From assembly GCA_015478945.1 (NCBI GenBank), contig JABUQX010041972.1, forward strand, positions 1 through 22,500: DNA of 22,500 bases. The letters are read 5' to 3'. The notes under the pieces were generated by a model. The model was not told the origin of the DNA. It saw nothing but the letters and a program-made list of their open reading frames with translations, and searched no databases. The translations under genes were made by a program, and so were the position numbers. Positions 1 through 10,277 of the stretch are shown in pieces (position 1 is the first letter of the stretch; the number at the start of each line of letters is the position of its first letter). The stretch is from Trachelipus rathkii (Eukaryota; Arthropoda; Malacostraca; Isopoda; Trachelipodidae).

Positions 1-304
1 AAATCAATCACAAGTTTTTTGGTATTACAAAGCATTCTCGGAGATCGAGTTCGTGGTTAGCTAAGCATAGCATGCTCTCGGGAGCCATAAAAATTTTATT
101 TTCGTTTTCAGTTTTATGGGCGATTATTTCTGATTTGATGTCATGTGTTTTTCGATGACGTTTATACATTTCATCATTAGGTCAAAAACGCATATACTTA
201 TAATTCACAAATTATGAGTCATTTTTGTTTCTTGTTCATTTTTTTTTTCTTCTTTTAATGACCTATTTATTAATGTTTGTTGTATTTTGTATTTTATTTT
301 CCAG
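1..304 (+). other. AT-rich stretch ending in a possible 3' splice site
   Basis: No coding region is readable here. The stretch ends in a T-rich run followed by CCAG (301-304), which fits a 3' splice acceptor. It would precede the short open segment that follows. This is a weak call because T-rich runs ending in AG are common in such AT-rich DNA. Confidence 0.25.
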
Positions 305-387
305 TTAAAGGAGAAGCAGAAGCCGCCTTACCACAAGCAAAACTTATTTATGAAGCAGAGCTACCTTTTAAGGTCCAGAAATTTTGA
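305..387 (+). pseudogene. Possible short exon upstream of the broken zinc-finger array
   Basis: After the AG at 303-304 one frame reads a short Glu/Ala/Lys-rich segment containing KGEAEAALPQ and ending at TGA (385-387). Its base composition is less AT-biased than the flanks. It lies about 150 bp before the first readable zinc finger, where a linker exon of a C2H2 gene could sit. I recognise no domain, and the stop codon means that it would not read into the fingers as it stands. It may equally be chance open sequence. Confidence 0.18.
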
Positions 388-539
388 TCGAAAAACGTCA
401 ACAATGTATCTGTGGTCCTACTTCAGGCTTTGCTTAATAAAAATTTAAAATGACAATAATGATTGCAACATCTTTTTTGAGAAAGAATTTCCCGTTGCGA
501 AACTGGAAAAGTGTAAGCAATATGATAAACATTCACGTG

Positions 540-1765
540 CTCTTATTGTGAACAAGTTTGTTAGTAATGTATTTAAAAGTGTCAACATTCTAACACATTG
601 TTGAAAAACCATTTTTAGTGTCCTTACTGTGAGAATATTTTAAATTCATAAATGTGATTTAAAGAACCCACATTGGAAGCCCATGGGAGAAAAACTATAT
701 AAGTGTTCTACTGTGAAAAATGTTTTAATCGTAAAGATGTTTAGGAACCCACCTTCGAAACACACGGGTGAAAAATCCGTTTAGGTGTTCTCAACTGTGA
801 TAAAGGGTTTTAAGTCAGAAAAGTAAGTTTAGAAAGGCACATTATAATCCACACGGGTGAAAAACGATATAATGTGTCTTACTGTGATAAAAGATTTAAA
901 TCAGAAAAGTCATTTAGAAAGACACATTATAATCCACACGGGTGAAAAACAATTTAATGTTTTACTGTGAGAAAGTTTGAAAACAGCTGATTAACTTTGC
1001 AATAATTTATAACCCACACAGGTGTAAAGCCCTTTAAGTGTTTTTTCTGTGATAAAAGTTTTAATGATAAAAATGCTTTAAAAACACACATTCGAACGCA
1101 ACACGGGTGAAAAAACATATAAATGTTCTTACTGTGATAAAAGTTTTTAATCAGAAAGTTATTTAGAAAGACCACATTCCAACCCACACGCGTGAAAACC
1201 ATTTAAGTGTTCTCTCTGTGATAAATGTTTCAGAAAAGTCATTTAGAAAGACACATTATAATCCACGGGTGAAAAACCATTTAAGTGTTCCCACTGGTGA
1301 GAAACGTTTTAATCAGAAAAGTTTTAAGAAAGTCACATTATATATCACACGGGGAAAAACATTTTAGTGTTCTTTCTTGATAAAAGTTTTAATGATAAAT
1401 ATGCTTTAAAATTACACATTCGAACGCACACGGGTGAAAAATCATTTAAGTGTTTATACTGTGATAAAAGTTTTAATCAGAAAATTATTTAGAAAGACAC
1501 ATGTATAATTCCATCGAGGGTGAAAAACATTAAGGTTCTACACTGTGAGGAAAGTTTTATCAGAAATCATTTAGAAAAGACCATTATAATTCCAGTCAGG
1601 GTGAAATAGATTTAATTGTGTCTTACGGTGAGAAAAAGTTTTAATTCAGAAAAGTAATTTAGAAGTTCACATTCGAAATCACACGGGTGAAAAACCATTT
1701 AACTGTTTTTACTGTGATAAAAGTTTTAAATGATAAAATGCTTTCAAAAACAAAGGTGTTAAATC
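540..1765 (+). pseudogene. Broken tandem C2H2 zinc-finger array, TGEKP-linker class
   Basis: About 15 units of roughly 84 bp (28 codons) follow each other. Each carries the DNA of a TGEKP-type linker (cacacgggtgaaaaa or close variants), seen near 594, 678, 758, 851, 937, 1015, 1100, 1185, 1263, 1346, 1429, 1514, 1597 and 1681. Between the linkers each unit has a C-x2-C part (SYCDKSFN-like, from ctgtgataaaagttttaat) and an RHIIIH-like helix. The family is C2H2 zinc-finger DNA-binding proteins. Nearly every unit has a one-base insertion, deletion or stop, so no frame stays open. The DNA of the linkers is well conserved while the frame is not, which suggests either young pseudogenization or raw sequencing error. 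An intact gene masked by assembly errors is the main alternative. Confidence 0.85.
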
Positions 1766-2760
1766 GAATAAACGATATTAAACACTCTCAGCAACACTGG
1801 ACACATTTCGAACGCACCGATGTGAAACAACATCATAAACTATCTTATAATAGCAGGGCACGAGATAAACTAGCTAGTATTTAATTCAAGAAAATGGTTA
1901 CTCTCAGTACGGAAGTAGAGCACGAATTATAATGACAATAAGTTCGTGAAAATCAAATAGTAAGTGAATTCTACACTCTCATCTACAGTCGTACAACATA
2001 TTTCTAATATAAGAGAAAGCTCTTAGGAAAGCCTTATAGATCCACACAGGGTAGCACATATATAGAATTCAACGTAGATATACAAATGTGTGTCTATAAG
2101 CAAGAGGTTTAATACAAAATTATAGTACATATACGAAGGTCACCGCATATTTATAACCAGGGTTGAACAGATGACTTAGCAGATATTGAGTTATGCCACA
2201 ACAATAATTGTGTATGATAACGTCATTATAGGAACAATATTGAAGTTAAGAAGATACACTCTTAGACTAGTCATCATATTCTTCTAGACACAGGTGGACA
2301 TTAGAGACTTAACGGAGAGTGTATAGATGCGAACGATACGTGATATTCATTTGTGATAATAATAGTTTATACCTATCGAGGTAGACAGAATTATATTGTG
2401 CAGAAGAGTCAGACATGGACTAGACAACAGCATAGAGTCAGATCAGGGAAATCAGATTTGAAGTGATATCCTTAATTGGTAACCCAACCAGATGCTCGTT
2501 CTACAAACTCACATATAAGGTAATTATTCATGTGTTAGAGCTAGTTCATATATGTAATTCGAAGGACTCCTTCAGCAAGCCGACAGAAGGCAAATACTTA
2601 TACTGAAATAATAGTTTGTGCTTCTACGATTCCTGAGAACCGTGAGAGAAGTTTTAATCGTGAGAAGTACATATATTTGTAGAAAGAAGCAGATGCTACT
2701 GTAAGACTGGCCACTCAGCACATGTGGGTGTGAGCTATCACATGTTAAAGAGCGATTTGT
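1766..2760 (+). other. Decaying continuation of the zinc-finger array
   Basis: The 84-bp rhythm fades here. Isolated echoes remain: a linker-like block near 1810-1830, a block with tccacacaggg near 2041-2051, and a finger-core block gtgagagaagttttaatcg at 2640-2658 that closely matches the core of the upstream units. No frame is open for more than about 65 codons and the rest cannot be read as protein. Confidence 0.4.
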
Positions 2761-4589
2761 TCTTCACGTGCACACGTGTGGAGACGTGATTCGCTAGATG
2801 TAGCAGTACTAAGAGAGGTACGCTCCATGCCTCTAATATATCATCGTATACAGTAAGCGACATTACGGAGGACGCACAGGAAACACGGATAAATAATAAA
2901 AGTTACGGACGATGCGAGAATCAAGCATAAGACGAGTAAGTTGATCCTCTCGTTAACAGATAAGTGGTTAACAAATTTGAATAACGCTTGATGTCTAGAA
3001 TCCTGAATAATCATTTTAGTTAAAATATGAAATTTATTGAGTAGCTTATAGTTAGCATGTAGTTTACGATAGAAATTGATACGCATAGACGGATTGTGAT
3101 CTGCCATATGTATTAATAGTACTGCTGTTCTGTAACGAAGTTGACTTATAGGTAATAGGGACTAAAAATGGCAGTCGGTTAGTTTAGAATAACGCTGCGC
3201 GTGGCAAGAGCAGCTGAAGTCATTCTAGATCAGTCACTGTAATATTGAGGCGTGTAATAGTTAGGAGAGAGTTATTATATTAATAGTGAAGTATCTGCTT
3301 AATTGATGTGAATGAGCAATTGTCGCGAAGTGACTTGACTTCACAGTCTGAGAGCATAAGTCTCGTGATAGCTCGATAGCAGTTAAATTAATTCATTTAT
3401 GAGCAACTAGATATCTTATTGATCTGTATGTTAACATACATATAGATCTTATCGTTTCTTTAAAACTATTACAATTCATGTTGTACCGTATTATACTTCC
3501 ACATTATTTCTGTAGTTAACTAAGACTAGAACACTGTATCTATAAGAAATCGACAAGGTATCATGTTGTGTGAAAAATTAGTTGTAAGGAATTGCGATAT
3601 TTGTGATATTCCATATATGTATATTCACAATGCTTTCAATGGGTAATGGTTTGATTGAGCTGTGAAAGGTGTGAGTCTAGAGAACTCCCTCGTGTACGAT
3701 ATAATTCTATACTCGACTATATCATAACTCAATCGTCATGGGTGTAGAGGAATTAATATTTAGGAATGTATATGTTTTTTAAATCATTGAATTTGTATAT
3801 TTTTAATTATAACGGTAAGTATGTAGTTTTATTTCGTGGGACTTAACTGAGAGTAATAATGATATATTTGTACGTTTTAGAGTTGATTCTTCTAATGATA
3901 AAGCTATCCACAGCAACTATTTGTTTTTATTTTTTCTTGTTTATCAATTGAACTGTTTCTTATTTGGCTTTTACTATAAGCCGAGCTGTGGCGAATTACG
4001 GTTTTGGACTGATAACTAAATTATCCACAGGATTAAATATGGCTTCATTGTTCTATAGAATCTGGATACTACTATTGTATCTCATGTGTTTGAATGTATC
4101 GACGGATTGGCATTGTAATAAAAAGTGGTAGCATAGATATAGATATTATTAAAATTATAGTACTTTAATTCAATGATGTAATTTTCGGACAATCTTGTGT
4201 GTGTTTGTACTTTCTCCCTGCAAAATTTGCCTCGAAAAAATTAAGCAAATACAATATGGCTTCGTTTTAAAAGTGCAACAAGGTTTTGTTTTATAACATT
4301 ACGTTTTTTCTCATCAGGTTTTTTTGTGATAAAAAAAGTTGAGGAATTGACTAATATTTATTTTAATATGAACAATTTTTAATGTTGTTTTCGAAAAGGC
4401 ATAAAGAAGGAGGATGGCATTAATAGGAGAATGAATATTTATTTGTTTTAAACCAATCACACGTTGCTAACTACATTTTCAAGCGTAGCAAAAGAAATGA
4501 CTCTTTGTCGAAAGCCGTTAAATTTTTGAATTTTGAAGAGCATATCTAATTTGTCCAATAATTTTCATCTGACATTACTGCATGTTAAT
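2761..4589. other. AT-rich sequence without recognisable genes
   Basis: I see no coding pattern, RNA gene or repeat here. The longest open stretch is a minus-strand frame at 2841-3107 with no recognisable domain and composition typical of chance. The right part could hold unreadable upstream sequence of the plus-strand LINE whose RT becomes legible near 4590, but I cannot align it. Confidence 0.5.
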
Positions 4590-4882
4590 ATATTATACAG
4601 TGGTGGTAGGGGAATTGAGAAATCAAATTCTTGAATTGAAGCAAATGAGAGAGAGAATAATTGTATTAATGCTTTTATGGACCTTAAAAGACTTGTGACA
4701 TGATTATAATTGGAAGCTTCTAGTTGGAGGTGGTTAATGAAGTATTTGGGTGTTGGTGGATCAGGTTCTTGAATTGGATCAAAAAGTTGTTTGTCGGTAG
4801 GAGTGGAAACTTAATTGATTCAATATTACTAATGGAATTTAGCATAGATGATTAATGAGTGAAAGATATTTAATTTTGTATA
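4590..4882 (+). mobile_element. LINE RT fragment, left half of an interrupted element
   Basis: This reads as part of a non-LTR retrotransposon reverse transcriptase. In order, with frameshifts, one sees a GFR..GRS-like remnant near 4600, LELKQM (4631-4647), then FMDLK (4674-4688), which corresponds to the FxDLEKAYD block containing the motif A aspartate. A stretch resembling MKYLGVGG lies near 4740-4765. The last readable block, at 4868-4882, resembles FNLY of the PWLFNLYMDG segment. The next residues of that block (MDG) occur only at 6653, after a minus-strand insertion. The element clade is not assigned. It is non-functional: frameshifts and stops are frequent. Confidence 0.6.
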
Positions 4883-4907
4883 TTTTTTTTTTTTTTTTTT
4901 TTTTTTT
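4883..4907 (-). other. T25 run, the poly(A) tail of the minus-strand LINE
   Basis: Twenty-five consecutive T on the plus strand sit exactly at the downstream end of the minus-strand LINE. This is the expected position of the poly(A) tail left by target-primed reverse transcription. The tract is immediately left-flanked by the interrupted plus-strand RT. Confidence 0.75.
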
Positions 4908-6650
4908 ACAGGTTATCAACACGTCACGGCAACAGCCTATTCAGGAGGAGGGTGATATAATCAACAATAATTTCACTAACACAAATTACGCAGGATGAGC
5001 ACAGACGCGGGCTTTAAAGTGATGGGAGATTAAAATTGAGTAGGAAACACAAGATGGCAGAGAATTCCACAGAACAAGGTGGAGGAAAGAAAGGAGGCAC
5101 CGCATCGAACTAGTCTGGAGTTGCTGATATAAACTTAACAAAACTCATGATGCGACAACAAGCACCCCTTGTGCTAATGAGGGGTCTTAGAAGGTGGTGG
5201 CACGCGAGTAGGAATGTTATCCCTCCGAGCAAGCAGCTATGCTTCGCTAACGTGTACCTTTAGAAGAAGGAGATAAAGCATATACCACAACATCGCGCCG
5301 CAAAAGATAGAGGGTCAAGTGAATCTGGAAAGTACATAGCAGTTTATTAGTCTTTTTTTGCACTATTGACTTCGACCTATCCAAAAGCCGGGGTGAAACC
5401 TGAGCCCCCCGATATGAGAGCAGAACTCCATACAAGGGCGGATGAGGCCTTTGTATTGCTGGGAGTAACTGTGAGAGGAAAAAAAGTCTCGCAGTCTAAA
5501 CAGATCCCAGCTTCTTTTGAGGCGCTTAAGAAACCGTTGTAATATGAGATTCTTAAGACATTTTTTTGTTTATGTTAAGGCCAAGGATGTTTAATATTGT
5601 CGACAGGAGAGCGAGAGAACCGTCGAAAGAGATAGAAAGTTAGAAGGTGTCTTAGAGAGGGAGATTTGTAGGAAGTTTGAGTTTTTAAAAAAAATTGAAT
5701 TTCACAAGGTTCAGACGACCCACCCGGAAATCTATCCAGATAGCGAGAATAGAATCGTAAAGATTAAGACGAGAGGCAATTCTAGAAGTAAAAGAGGGCA
5801 GAATTGAAATGAGTGAAGATGAAGGGTCGAGTCATCGGCATATGAGTGATAGAGTAGATGTGCAGGTGAGAAGATCATTAATGAAAAGTAGGAAATAAAG
5901 GTAGGAGATAAGACAGAACCCTGAACCACTATTGACAGAAAAGGAAGCAGAAGTCGCCATCAAACAGCCGATATTGAGCGATTTGAAAGAAAACTAGACA
6001 TAATAAGCAAGAGAAGGAGGAAAACCAAAGAGGGGTTGGGAGCAGTGTGACGCGTTGCCATAACGGTCAACAAGCTTTGGATTATGTCAAGCGCCACACG
6101 CAAGTCTCCCGTAGTCTCCTAAGGGGCGGAAAACCATAAACAGTAAGATAGGAGAAGTATAATTCGCCAGTAGACCTCGAGGCCCGAAAGCCGTACGCGA
6201 TCGGAGAGTGAATGAGATTCCAGTGATCTAGAAGTGAGAGTTGAGAAGAGTTTCAAGATCTTAAGAATAGAATACTAATTAAGGAGGCTATTAGCGCGAT
6301 AAGTTATGAAGGATCAGAGCGGCTTCGCTTTTTAGGAATAAGTTGGACATGTGCGTGCTTCCAAAACTGAAGGAAAGTGTTAGTATTGAGAACATAGAGA
6401 TATAGTTGAACGAGGGGGCGGGGATAGCACGGAGCACACTCCTCAAAACTCTGGAGATGCATCCGGGCCACCGCTTCCTGACGTTACAGATTTAAGGAGC
6501 ATGCAACCCGTCGACTGTAATCACAGGCAAAGGCATAGGAACCCTGAGGGAGAAGGAGAGTGAGGAGGAATGCCAGAAATGTCCAGGGTTGAGTTAGAGG
6601 AAAATAGGAGGCCGAAGAGATTGGGCCTTTTCAGTTGGAGAATTAGCAAA
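4883..6650 (-). mobile_element. Minus-strand LINE (RT and 3' end with poly(A)), frameshifted
   Basis: Read on the minus strand from about 6640 down to 4883, this gives the RT domain of a non-LTR retrotransposon in correct order but across several frames. The blocks are a GPDGI-like block (about 6450-6475), a WKHAHVQLIPKK block (about 6320-6355), a GFRASRSTG-like block (about 6170-6200), motif A with ALDI (6080-6092, Asp present), SASFSVNSG (about 5935-5965), QGSVLSP (5903-5923) and the catalytic YADD box (5831-5842). C-terminal blocks follow, including LNILGL (near 5575-5600), a SPRLLDRSKS block and a RRDV block in an open frame at 5247-5435. Downstream, Phe/Pro/Ser-rich C-terminal sequence runs to the poly(A). 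It is 5' truncated, with no endonuclease seen. The coding strand is pyrimidine-rich, so the plus strand looks purine-rich. Confidence 0.75.
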
Positions 6651-7030
6651 CAATGGATGGGATGAATAAATTTATTGGCAGGGGTGGTATGGGAGGGTGT
6701 TAGACTGACGGAGAAAGATTTGCCTATCTGCTTATTGTACGTTGATGATTTAGTTTTGTGTGAAGTGAGAAGTTTGAGAGGATTTGTAGAGGGTGTAAAA
6801 GAGGGGTTTGAAAGTAAAAGTGTATAATAAGAGTAAGCTATGGTGGTGGGAGCGGGTAGTGTCGCGGTGCAAGATGTTTTTGATAAGAAAGCAATTGGAA
6901 AACGTTTCTGAGTTTAAATATTTTAGATGAAAGGGGACGGATGAATGCAGAGTGTAGTAGGAAGCTTTGAATGGTTGGAAGATGGCTGCAAAAAAACTAG
7001 GTCTTGAATTAGTTCTTGAGCCTCGGAGAA
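6651..7030 (+). mobile_element. LINE RT fragment, right half of the interrupted element
   Basis: The plus strand resumes with MDGMNKF (6653 on), then a GGVRL-like block, LPICLL and the catalytic YVDDLVLC box (YVDD at 6738-6749). Further on come an NKSK-like block (about 6820-6835), QLENVSEFKYF (6893-6926) and a GTDE block followed by NGWKMAAKK (about 6945-6995). Together with 4590-4882 these are consecutive parts of one RT, with its palm motifs split by the minus-strand insertion. Frameshifts lie after the YVDD region and around 6830 and 6926. It is a dead copy. The 3' end is not visible as a tail. Confidence 0.7.
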
Positions 7031-7124
7031 TTTTAAGATGGGTGGCCTCCAAAAAAGAGCCCTCGTCTGAGCTGCCCCTTTTATCAACTTTTTGACTTGA
7101 CAGTCCTCCGATAGTGGGAGGTTG

Positions 7125-7162
7125 GTGCCGTCACAGGGAATTGCAACCTTTTATGACGGCAC
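7125..7162. repeat. 9-bp perfect inverted repeat with a 20-nt loop
   Basis: GTGCCGTCA (7125-7133) is followed after 20 nt by its exact reverse complement TGACGGCAC (7154-7162). The surrounding stretch, 7085-7145, resembles a dispersed sequence I loosely associate with decapod 3' untranslated regions. That association is from memory and unverified. Confidence 0.5.
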
Positions 7163-7169
7163 GGTCTTC

Positions 7170-9230
7170 TTTCTTTCTAAATTTCTACAGACTTCGAGAC
7201 ATTTACAACATTTTTTCTCTCTGAATGATACCCGAGAGGATAATAAAACCCATGAATCGTAAGTTATCATTCAGTTATTACTCAACATCTTTATTACGTA
7301 TGAATCAATCACTTTTCTTCTATCTGTTTATTTCTTCTTTACAATTTTCCACTAGTGCCTCCTTAATTTTACCCTTTCACCAAACACACACAAATTACCT
7401 CTGATATTTTTCATTCACAATAGGCACAATCTGTCGGTTATCATATGGTTTATTCCACCGATATTACAAATATTCACATTTACCCTATTTAAACTTCCAA
7501 AATTAACTTCTCTCAAGCGCTAGCATTCTACCAGTTTATGGTTCCTATGTAATTTACACTAATGGCTCACAACATTATTTACTCATACTCCATTAACTAT
7601 CCTAATTTTACTTATTTTAGTTTCCTTTCTTTTTAAAACTACTATTTCACCTATCGATCCCACATACAAATTATTAAATTGATTCTTATTAAGATTGTTA
7701 ATGAAAAACCACCCTTTGCTTTACACTTCACTTCAATCTATCTTATTATTAACTTTCTTATTCCACTGATCCTTCATATCTTGAGTAACCTCAAGATAAC
7801 CAATTGGTATAACTTTATCACTTACCAAGTTATATCATCAAGTTTTTCACATTCTACTTTTTGCCTTATCATATCTTAAGAATACAATTCTTCCTCTAAC
7901 CAAAGATATTCATCCCTTCCATTTGTTGCTATTCAAACCAATATTTGTCATAATAAGATACACCCCTCTCTATCTCTCTATTTCTACACCCAATATCCTT
8001 TATTTCTACATGGTGTTTATAATCTCTTTCCATTCCATCTCTCTCTACGTCCACATCAGTTACTTCATATAATATTTAGACATTTCATAACTTCTTTACA
8101 CTTCGGCTTCACCTCGATAAACCTACAACTACTACCTTCTAACGACTGCAATTTTTGTTTTTTCCTTTGTCCTGAAAATTACTTCTCTCCAAACTTTTCT
8201 CACTTGAACTAACAATCACCATACTTCACCAAGAACCACCATCCTCTTATCCTACCTCTTTTTCACCCTACAATTCTATGCCACTGCCAACATTTCATGA
8301 ATTTTCAAATTTATCTTCTCGTCCATTTTCCTACATAATCTTCTTTACCATCTACTAGATCTTTGATCATGTCCATTAGTCCCACCACCACAATCTGTAC
8401 CATACCATACTAGTACTCTCTGCCATGCAACACATACTTCTTCAGTAAAGGTTCTCTTTTTAATTCCTTCCACTCCTTTTGTGACTCAAATTATATTTTA
8501 TCTATCAGTGGTTCAAAGGTATAGCGACTTAGTCGTTACATTCTTTAACAACTCTACGTTCTTTTCGTTTATACATAGCATAACACACTCATCTTATCTA
8601 GCGATATATATATATCATATTACTTATTTCTAGTATAAGCTTGATTTAATTTATAATACCTAGAGGTTGTATAAGGCACATAATCTTCTCTCTAGCTCTC
8701 ACTATCTCTGTGTCTTCATCTTCTTCCTCATCGTGTTCTCTGTTTCTCTCACTTGATAATACCTTTTATTTTATTCTTATAATATATCATTCTCCTTCTC
8801 GTGTCTTCTAACTTTATTTACACATATCTCTCCTTAAATATACTTTAACACTACTTAATTAGCACGAAAATTATCTCACAAATTAATAATTATATAGCTA
8901 ATCTTTCTGAAACCAAAGATATGACACATACATTTACACTAAATTTACTACCAATATCACCTACTATATCAAAATATTACCTATACTATAACCCCACTCA
9001 TCAACTACCACCTAGATCATACTACCATCGACACAATAACCTCATACATATATACACTCACAACAAACTCTCATCTAAAAATATCATAATTATATAAAAT
9101 AATAATATAACACATAACACCAAATCTACTCACTCCATTCTTAGAAAATAAAGAAGCCAATTAAACTAAACTAAATTAACTAAATACTATAAAAATATCA
9201 AGTTATATACAGGAACCCACCAGTTCAACA
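7170..9230 (-). mobile_element. Pyrimidine-rich, G-poor block; possible minus-strand LINE relic
   Basis: The plus strand is rich in C and T with few G. On the minus strand this becomes purine-rich, like the sense strand of the plus LINE at 4590-7030. A minus-strand stretch at 8366-8395 reads GGGTNGHD, resembling the GGDxNGHVG block of LINE apurinic endonucleases. A W..K-rich and a Lys/Arg-rich patch further down (about 7600-7800) could be the endonuclease-RT linker. No RT box is visible and stops are frequent. It may instead be unrelated low-complexity intergenic DNA. Confidence 0.28.
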
Positions 9231-9337
9231 AGGAACGGCCACACGGTCGTTGGTTATCAACTAAATGGTGTGGTCCTGGCTCATACTTATTTTTAAATTG
9301 TCACAAAAGACAACTTTAGGTGGCAACAATGAATATT

Positions 9338-9340
<3 letters not shown>

Positions 9341-9380
<40 letters not shown>

Positions 9381-9480
9381 AATATATATCATTAATATAT
9401 ATAATATATATATAATATATATATATTATATATATATAGATATATATTATAATATATATATATATATATCATATATTATT
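9341..9480. repeat. (AT)n microsatellite
   Basis: About 140 bp of alternating A and T with short slips (ATAAT, ATTA). It is non-coding. Confidence 0.95.
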
Positions 9481-9851
9481 ATCTTCCTTTTTTTCCCCAG
9501 ACTGGGGTAAGGTGCGTGACTGCATCGGAAAGAAGAAGTAGTAAGAAAATATGATATCACAAGTCGAAAGAAAGCCAGCCTTAAACCAACCCCTCTATAC
9601 CTATTTATTGAAACTCGTCACAAGTCAGCACAATCCACCCTAAGCTTCACCGATCCGCGACGGACGCCTCACCTATTGATATATTGTCAATGTATGGGTT
9701 TCAACTCCCCTGGCCCAGGTGGGCCAGAAACATATCCCCTCTCCAAACCCCGCCATTCACTCCTATTATGCACCTTTATTCTCGCCCTGACAAAACTCAC
9801 ATTTCTCTCCTTCAGACATTCCGTTTACTGACTCTTTTTCAACTTTTTTCT
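9481..9851. other. Spacer between two (AT)n blocks, with a short hairpin
   Basis: The spacer is moderately GC-richer than its flanks. A perfect hairpin lies at 9710-9727 (CTGGCCC, loop AGGT, GGGCCAG). A T-rich run ending in CCAG at about 9482-9501 resembles a splice acceptor, but the sequence after it does not form a convincing exon. The open frame at 9684-9911 runs into the microsatellite and looks like chance. Confidence 0.4.
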
Positions 9852-9916
9852 TTATATATATATATATATATACTATACTATATATTATATATTTATAGGT
9901 ATATAATATAATATAT

Positions 9917-9960
<44 letters not shown>

Positions 9961-10069
9961 ATATATATATATATATATATATATAATATTTAATATATAG
10001 GGCCTATATATATAATATATATATATAATAATATATATATATATATATTAATATATATATTATATATAT

Positions 10070-10109
<40 letters not shown>

Positions 10110-10137
10110 CTATATAATATAGGGCCTATATATATAT

Positions 10138-10186
<49 letters not shown>

Positions 10187-10211
10187 TATATATATTTATA
10201 TATATATAGCC

Positions 10212-10242
<31 letters not shown>

Positions 10243-10250
10243 TATATATA
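9852..10250. repeat. (AT)n microsatellite with GGCCT islands
   Basis: About 400 bp of alternating AT with small slips. Three short GC islands interrupt it: ATAGGGCCTAT near 9997-10007 and again near 10119-10129, and ATAGCCTAT near 10206-10214. The tract ends just before the splice acceptor of the zinc-finger exon. Confidence 0.95.
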
Positions 10251-10261
10251 TTAAAAGTTAA

Positions 10262-10277
10262 ATTTCTTTTATTGCAG
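10262..10277 (+). promoter_or_regulatory. 3' splice acceptor of the zinc-finger exon
   Basis: The pyrimidine run ATTTCTTTTATTGCAG ends in AG at 10276-10277 and is followed directly by the open reading frame in phase 0. The frame stays open through this point, but no ATG occurs in it until 10386. An upstream exon is therefore plausible. Confidence 0.55.

Noticed and set aside
540..1765. A CRISPR-like regular array (period about 84 bp with a conserved word)
   Set aside because: The period and repeat content are those of C2H2 fingers with TGEKP linkers, and the spacers are homologous to each other.
3900..4035. Two TATCCACAG words resembling bacterial DnaA boxes
   Set aside because: All other evidence points to a eukaryotic nuclear genome, and the words are short and isolated.
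7679..7879. A plus-strand hydrophobic open frame
   Set aside because: It lies in a pyrimidine-rich tract that codes for hydrophobic residues by composition alone, has no ATG at its start and has no recognisable domain.
9205..9290. A possible tRNA-derived SINE, suggested by a small stem (AACGGCC-ACAC-GGTCGTT) and a GGTTC-like word
   Set aside because: No proper A box and B box pair and no cloverleaf could be drawn.
9481..9520. A possible mini-exon between a CCAG acceptor-like site and a GGTAAG donor-like site
   Set aside because: The segment would be only a few bases long, and such pairs arise easily by chance beside microsatellites.
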